From G963422745 sp963422745 (GTDB taxonomy: Bacteria; Actinomycetota; Acidimicrobiia; Acidimicrobiales; Aldehydirespiratoraceae): DNA of 64,000 bases. Position numbers and translations under genes: made by a program. Location of the stretch: the NCBI GenBank assembly GCA_963422745.1, contig OY730477.1, forward strand, positions 2,356,001 to 2,420,000, given 5' to 3'. This document shows, in pieces, positions 63,233 through 64,000 of the stretch. The notes under the pieces were generated by a model. That model did not search any database. It saw only the letters and a list, made by a program, of their open reading frames with translations, and was not told where the DNA came from. Numbering within the stretch: position 1 is the stretch's first letter; each line of letters starts with the position of its first letter.

Positions 63233-64000
63233 GCCTGCTCCTGGATCGGTAGCGTTACCAGGAATTCGGTGCCGCCGAGATCGCTCGTTTCGCTCAACAC
63301 AGCGGAGCCCCCCCCCCCATGTCGGTTGCGGAGTCCCTAACGATGGTGAGACCGAGTCCCGTGCCCTCACTGTGGCTGGTCCGACCTGGTAGCCAAATGT
63401 CGTCTCGGCCAATACCCCGGATTCCGTTTCCAGAATCTGCCACGGCCAGGGTCGCGAAGTGAGGCTGGTCATCCACAGACAGTGACACGCGAATCTGCCT
63501 CGGCCGCCTACCACTCTCGACGACGGCCCTGAGTGCGTTGACCAGAAGGTTGGCCACGATCGACTCGATCGCAGCGGGCGGAGCAAACACAGGCACCTCT
63601 GCTTCAGGAAGACTGCGTTCGACCTCGATCTTGGCATCCACAAGGAACGGTTCAAGGAGCTCCAGGACATCCTCAACCGCCACGCGTACGTCAACTCGCC
63701 GTGATCGCCGTTTGTCTCTCTGCAGCAATCTCAAAGGCATCTGCGCCCACTTTCCTAAGGCAAGCGCAGCTTTCTCAATCGCGTTCAATTGCCGCCCTAC
63801 GGCAGCACTGAACGCCTCACCGAACTGCTTCTGACCCGACTCTCGGGCGAGTTTCACTGCCTGCTCAATCCTGCTTGCAGGCTTGATGGATTCATGAGCA
63901 AAGGCGGACGAGGTGGTCCCAACAGTGCCCAGGGTCCGATACAACAGGACATCTTCCTTCAGGGACTCGAGCTGGCGCTCAAGCGCCTTCTCGTACCTAG
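63229..64000 (-). pseudogene. Sensor histidine kinase (5' end outside window), frameshift in an 11-G tract
   Basis: The frame enters from the right edge with a coiled coil (YEKALERQLESLKEDV), an H-box-like SAFAHESIKP, the N-box NLLVNALRAVVES, DSGNGIRGIG and the G2 box GTGLGLTIVRD. At 63308-63318 eleven G residues (minus strand) shift the frame and end it at 63294. With one base more, or two fewer, it reads on as SAVLSETSDLGGTEFLVTLP and stops at 63229, overlapping the regulator start. No transmembrane segment is visible in the part present. Confidence 0.8.
63308..63318 (-). repeat. Homopolymer of 11 G (C on plus strand) inside the kinase gene
   Basis: The longest mononucleotide run in the window lies in codons for a Gly stretch between the G2 box and the last strand of the ATPase domain. 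Its length decides whether the last about 35 residues and coupling to the regulator are translated. Confidence 0.95.

Noticed and set aside
41141..64000. Prophage or integrative element
   Set aside because: No integrase, transposase, phage structural gene, tRNA or flanking attachment repeat was seen; only defence and toxin-antitoxin genes.

Overview
The window is high-GC DNA with many GTG and TTG starts, 4-nt ATGA/GTGA start-stop overlaps, an apparently leaderless antitoxin promoter and mycothiol-era style catabolic gene content typical of Actinobacteria. My best guess is an Acidimicrobiia/Ilumatobacter-like marine or soil actinobacterium, probably a metagenome or long-read assembly; this is inference. 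No tRNA, rRNA, integrase, transposase or CRISPR array was seen.

Layout. (1) 1-1.3 kb: end of an oxygenase set (PqqC/CADD-like di-iron protein, a [2Fe-2S] ferredoxin with an Asp in a ligand position, and a Rieske ferredoxin). (2) 1.9-21.6 kb: a sugar or sugar-acid regulon. It contains a ribose-type ABC importer, two short-chain dehydrogenases, a fuconolactonase-like amidohydrolase, two enolase-superfamily dehydratases, an L-rhamnose-type mutarotase, an L-fucose isomerase-like protein, Gfo/Idh/MocA and zinc dehydrogenases, a TPP-dependent E1 alpha/beta pair with a stand-alone lipoyl domain, two paralogues of an unrecognised Cys/His-rich family, and a LacI regulator. Seven near-palindromes of the form TGGAAACGTTTCCA stand upstream of the transcription units and tie the cluster together. 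The content best fits a non-phosphorylative route for an L-fucose/L-rhamnose-like sugar, with an unexplained terminal cleavage step. (3) 21.7-27.5 kb: remnants of a RecQ-phosphoribosyltransferase/DprA pair, DUF1801 and VOC proteins, a large two-domain lipoprotein, and a Phd/VapC pair with a broken toxin.

(4) 27.8-40.1 kb, all on the minus strand: a molybdenum hydroxylase (FAD, 2Fe-2S and Mo subunits), a COG0523 GTPase, a metal-dependent amidohydrolase/decarboxylase, a UbiD-type decarboxylase, and a BMP-type ABC importer. Together they look like uptake, hydroxylation and decarboxylation of a heterocyclic or aromatic acid. (5) 41-64 kb: a dense defence island. It holds AbiE pairs, a HEPN-motif protein, a giant STAND NTPase with an Mrr-like N-terminus, a PaeR7I/XhoI-type restriction-modification pair, an m5C methyltransferase with a PD-(D/E)xK partner, several VapBC and ParDE modules, and at the right edge a histidine kinase/response regulator/metallo-beta-lactamase operon that may be a two-component defence system. 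AbiEi, VapBC and the PD-(D/E)xK gene each occur twice, one copy decayed.

Two window-wide peculiarities recur. Short tandem duplications of about 65 bp sit on gene starts, stops and intergenic DNA at four unrelated loci. Many genes carry a single-base frameshift, most of them in or next to G/C runs, which could be residual sequencing error, slippage or real decay.
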